Source: an uncultured Oscillibacter sp.
GTDB lineage: Bacteria; Bacillota; Clostridia; Oscillospirales; Oscillospiraceae
Reading direction: 5' to 3'
NCBI GenBank assembly: GCA_910584995.1
Contig: CAJUDW010000041.1
Coordinates: 1-15,211 of the forward strand
Length of the DNA stretch: 15,211 bases
Under the pieces are notes generated by a model. The model was not told the DNA's origin. It ran no database searches and saw only the letters and a program-made list of their open reading frames with translations. Shown one piece after another: positions 13,239 to 15,211 of the stretch (positions are counted from its first letter, which is position 1; the number at the start of each line of letters is the position of its first letter). The translations under genes and the position numbers were made by a program.

Positions 13239-13400
13239 AGAGCCTATCCCAAAATTATCCGCACACTGCTCGTGCCGCATATTTTCCGCCATACTGCGTT
13301 GATTTTCCTTGCCGGGCGTCAGCCCGCCTGCGAAAAATCGCCTTGTTTGGCAAAAAATCTGCGGCACGATCAGCGCACGGCTAATTTCGGGATAGGTTCT
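13239..13400. mobile_element. MITE-like 162-bp near-palindromic repeat
   Basis: The ends form a 19-bp terminal inverted repeat with two mismatches: AGAGCCTATCCCAAAATTA at 13239-13257 against the complement of 13382-13400. The similarity continues inward. The two 81-bp halves match each other in inverted orientation at most positions, meeting at GGGCGTCAGCCC (about 13313-13326). It has no coding capacity. Size, inverted ends and full-length folding fit a non-autonomous miniature transposable element. I see no clean target-site duplication. It sits between the convergent corA and glutamine synthetase genes. Confidence 0.75.
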
Positions 13401-13493
13401 AAGTCTTTTAGCCGTTCGGAAACTGCTGCTCCGCGTATGCCAAACCGCTTTTTGCTTCTCAGAGAATTTTGCCGCCCGGCCCCGTTCCCCCTG

Positions 13494-15211
13494 TTATCTC
13501 ACACTAAACAGCAGGTCGCCATAGTTGGGAAATGGCCAGTACTTCTTTGCGGTGACGGTCTCTGCCTCATCGCAAGCCCGGCGCAGCCGTTCCATCTGCG
13601 GCAGCACCCGGTCCCGGATGCGCTCGGACTCCGTCCTTATATCGCCGGCTCCTGCCAGTTCCTCCACCAGCCGCTCCAGCTCCGCTGTCCCGGTGTCAAT
13701 CTGATCTGTGAGACCGGACAGCTTCTCTACCAACGCCATCTCATACGCACAGGCACAGCTGGGACTCAGCGCCTTTTTACCGGCCGCTGCCTTTGCGGTG
13801 TCGGCAGCAAATGCCTGTATGGCGGGAAGGATCTCGGTACGGGCCATGTCCGCCATGGTCCTGGCCTCAATGAAAATGGTCTTACAGTAGTTGTCCAGCG
13901 TGACCTCGCAGCGGGAAACCAGTTCCGCCTTGGTATACACGCCGTGGGAGGTGAGCATATCCACGTTCTTCTGGTCCAGCAGATGGGGAACGCAGTCCGG
14001 CGTACTGGGGTAGTTCATCAGCCCCCTCTGACCGACAGCCGTCTCGATCCAGGCGGCATCGTAGCCGTTGCCGTTGAAGATAATCCGCTTGTGGTCACGA
14101 ATGGTATCACGGATCAGGCCCTGCAGGGCGGATTCAAAGTCCCCTGTTCCCTCCAGCTGATCGGCAAAGCGCTTCAGGCTCTCGGCCATGGCGGCATTGA
14201 GCATAATGTTGGCACAGGCGATGGAGTCCGAGGAACCCACCATGCGGAATTCAAACTTATTTCCCGTAAAGGCAAAGGGCGAGGTTCGGTTGCGGTCAGT
14301 GGTATCCCGGCGGAACCGGGGCAGAACGTCCGCTCCCAGCTTCACCTTCCCCGCCTTCACGCCGGTGTAGGGCGCGTCATGCTCGATTGCGTCCAGAATG
14401 GCCGTCAGCTCCTCGCCCAGGAACATGGACACCACGGCGGGCGGAGCCTCGTTGGCTCCCAGTCTGTGGTCATTTCCGGCGGTAGCCACTGAGATGCGCA
14501 GAAGGTCCTGAAAGTCATCCACCGCCCGGATAACGGCGCACAAAAACAGAAGGAACTGGGCGTTTTCATAGGGCGTCTCTCCGGGAGAGAGGAGATTGAC
14601 GCCGGCGTCAGTGGACAACGACCAGTTGTTGTGCTTGCCGGAGCCGTTCACGCCCTCAAAGGGTTTCTCGTGGAGCAGACAGACCAGGCCGTGGCGGGCG
14701 GCTACTTTCTGCATGATCTCCATAGTCAGCTGGTTGTGGTCTGTGGAAACATTCGTGGTGGAGTAGATGAGGGCCAGTTCATGCTGAGCCGGAGCCACCT
14801 CGTTGTGCTGGGTCTTGGCCAGGATGCCCAGCTTCCAAAGCTCCTGATTCAGATCCTCCATGTAGGCGGCCACCCGGGGCTTGATCGTGCCAAAGTAGTG
14901 ATCATCCATCTCCTGTCCCTTGGGAGGCCGGGCGCCGAAAAGCGTGCGTCCGGTGAAGCGCAGGTCCCGGCGCTGCTCCCACAGCTTGGCGTCCACCAGG
15001 AAATACTCCTGTTCCGGGCCCGCAGCGGTGCTTACCCGCTTTACCTCCGTGTTTCCAAACAGGCGCAGAATGCGCAGCGCCTGTCGGTTCAGCGCCTCCA
15101 TGGAGCGCAGCAGAGGCGTCTTCTTGTCCAGCGCCTCACCATTGTAGCCGCAGAAAGCGGTGGGAATGCACAATGTCCGGTCCTTGATAAACGCGTAGGA
15201 GGTGGGGTCCC
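13494..15211 (-). CDS. glnN: Glutamine synthetase type III (partial, N-terminus outside window)
   Basis: The C-terminal 571 residues of a GSIII enzyme, which condenses ammonia with glutamate using ATP. The whole protein is usually about 700 residues, so roughly 130 are missing past the window edge. The frame is open to base 15211. Seen motifs include DPTSYAFIKDRTLCIPTAF near the edge, KTQHNEVAPAQHELA and GVNGSGKHNNWS (typical GSIII active-site stretches), NDHRLGANEAPPAVVS, RRDTTDRNRTSPFAFTGNKF and EFRMVGSSDS. The C-terminus ends KYWPFPNYGDLLFSVR. Its 3' end faces corA, with the MITE-like repeat in between. No clear terminator was found in the 93 nt after the stop. Confidence 0.96.
   Translation of the reverse strand, partial: DPTSYAFIKDRTLCIPTAFCGYNGEALDKKTPLLRSMEALNRQALRILRLFGNTEVKRVSTAAGPEQEYFLVDAKLWEQRRDLRFTGRTLFGARPPKGQEMDDHYFGTIKPRVAAYMEDLNQELWKLGILAKTQHNEVAPAQHELALIYSTTNVSTDHNQLTMEIMQKVAARHGLVCLLHEKPFEGVNGSGKHNNWSLSTDAGVNLLSPGETPYENAQFLLFLCAVIRAVDDFQDLLRISVATAGNDHRLGANEAPPAVVSMFLGEELTAILDAIEHDAPYTGVKAGKVKLGADVLPRFRRDTTDRNRTSPFAFTGNKFEFRMVGSSDSIACANIMLNAAMAESLKRFADQLEGTGDFESALQGLIRDTIRDHKRIIFNGNGYDAAWIETAVGQRGLMNYPSTPDCVPHLLDQKNVDMLTSHGVYTKAELVSRCEVTLDNYCKTIFIEARTMADMARTEILPAIQAFAADTAKAAAGKKALSPSCACAYEMALVEKLSGLTDQIDTGTAELERLVEELAGAGDIRTESERIRDRVLPQMERLRRACDEAETVTAKKYWPFPNYGDLLFSVR

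Noticed and set aside
13133..13384. 83-residue plus-strand frame starting MNIIGHVSRKM with GGAGG upstream
   Set aside because: It runs through the strong terminator and the MITE-like repeat, so it is very unlikely to be a real coding sequence.

Overview
The window looks like chromosome from a GC-rich gut Clostridia bacterium, most probably Oscillospiraceae/Ruminococcaceae. This is inferred from codon and GC character, a type III glutamine synthetase, a MobP3-like relaxase, a DUF6076-type protein and an AmmeMemoRadiSam gene pair. No sequence search was possible. It divides into a small mobile element beside a tRNA gene (about 80-7500), and a chromosomal metabolic region (about 7500-15211).

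Mobile element. A tRNA-Val(GAC) at 3-79 is followed by a block of genes all read leftward. They appear to form one transcription unit starting at a near-consensus promoter (6653-6681), whose -10/-35 spacer is filled by a palindromic operator. In order of transcription the unit holds a structured leader of about 350 nt, an excisionase-like HTH protein (6293-6078), a two-winged-helix replication/regulatory-type protein (6081-5335), a predicted origin of transfer (5223-5330), a ribbon-helix-helix mobilization protein (5100-4669), a relaxase with a Sel1-repeat tail (4681-2948), an intact tyrosine recombinase (2818-1673) and a second tyrosine recombinase (1662-244). The unit ends at a strong terminator (230-195) facing the tRNA. 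There are no type IV secretion genes, so this reads as an integrative mobilizable element that would borrow a helper's mating apparatus. The second recombinase is cut by one in-frame TAG codon between its catalytic Arg and HxxR boxes, and its C-terminal tail resembles the N-terminal arm-binding domain. A DUF6076-type zinc-knuckle protein (6729-7484) diverges from the unit and is probably cargo. I could not find a convincing right attachment repeat, so the right end is unresolved.

Chromosomal region. A translationally coupled pair encodes a Memo/LigB-AMMECR1 fusion and its radical SAM partner (7544-9744). Next comes asnB (10016-11845), behind a roughly 230-nt leader that has its own promoter and an intrinsic terminator directly before the ribosome binding site, so attenuation is likely. 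A CorA-type metal transporter (12138-13049) follows. A 162-bp near-palindromic MITE-like repeat (13239-13400) separates it from the convergent 3' end of a type III glutamine synthetase gene (13494 to the window edge).

Asparagine synthetase and glutamine synthetase both handle glutamine nitrogen, but they lie in separate transcription units on opposite strands. The most original features are the IncP-like oriT with a 22-bp tandem repeat at the nick, the amber-interrupted integrase with a second arm-like domain, the relaxase-Sel1 fusion, the operator-in-promoter switch, and the asnB attenuator.
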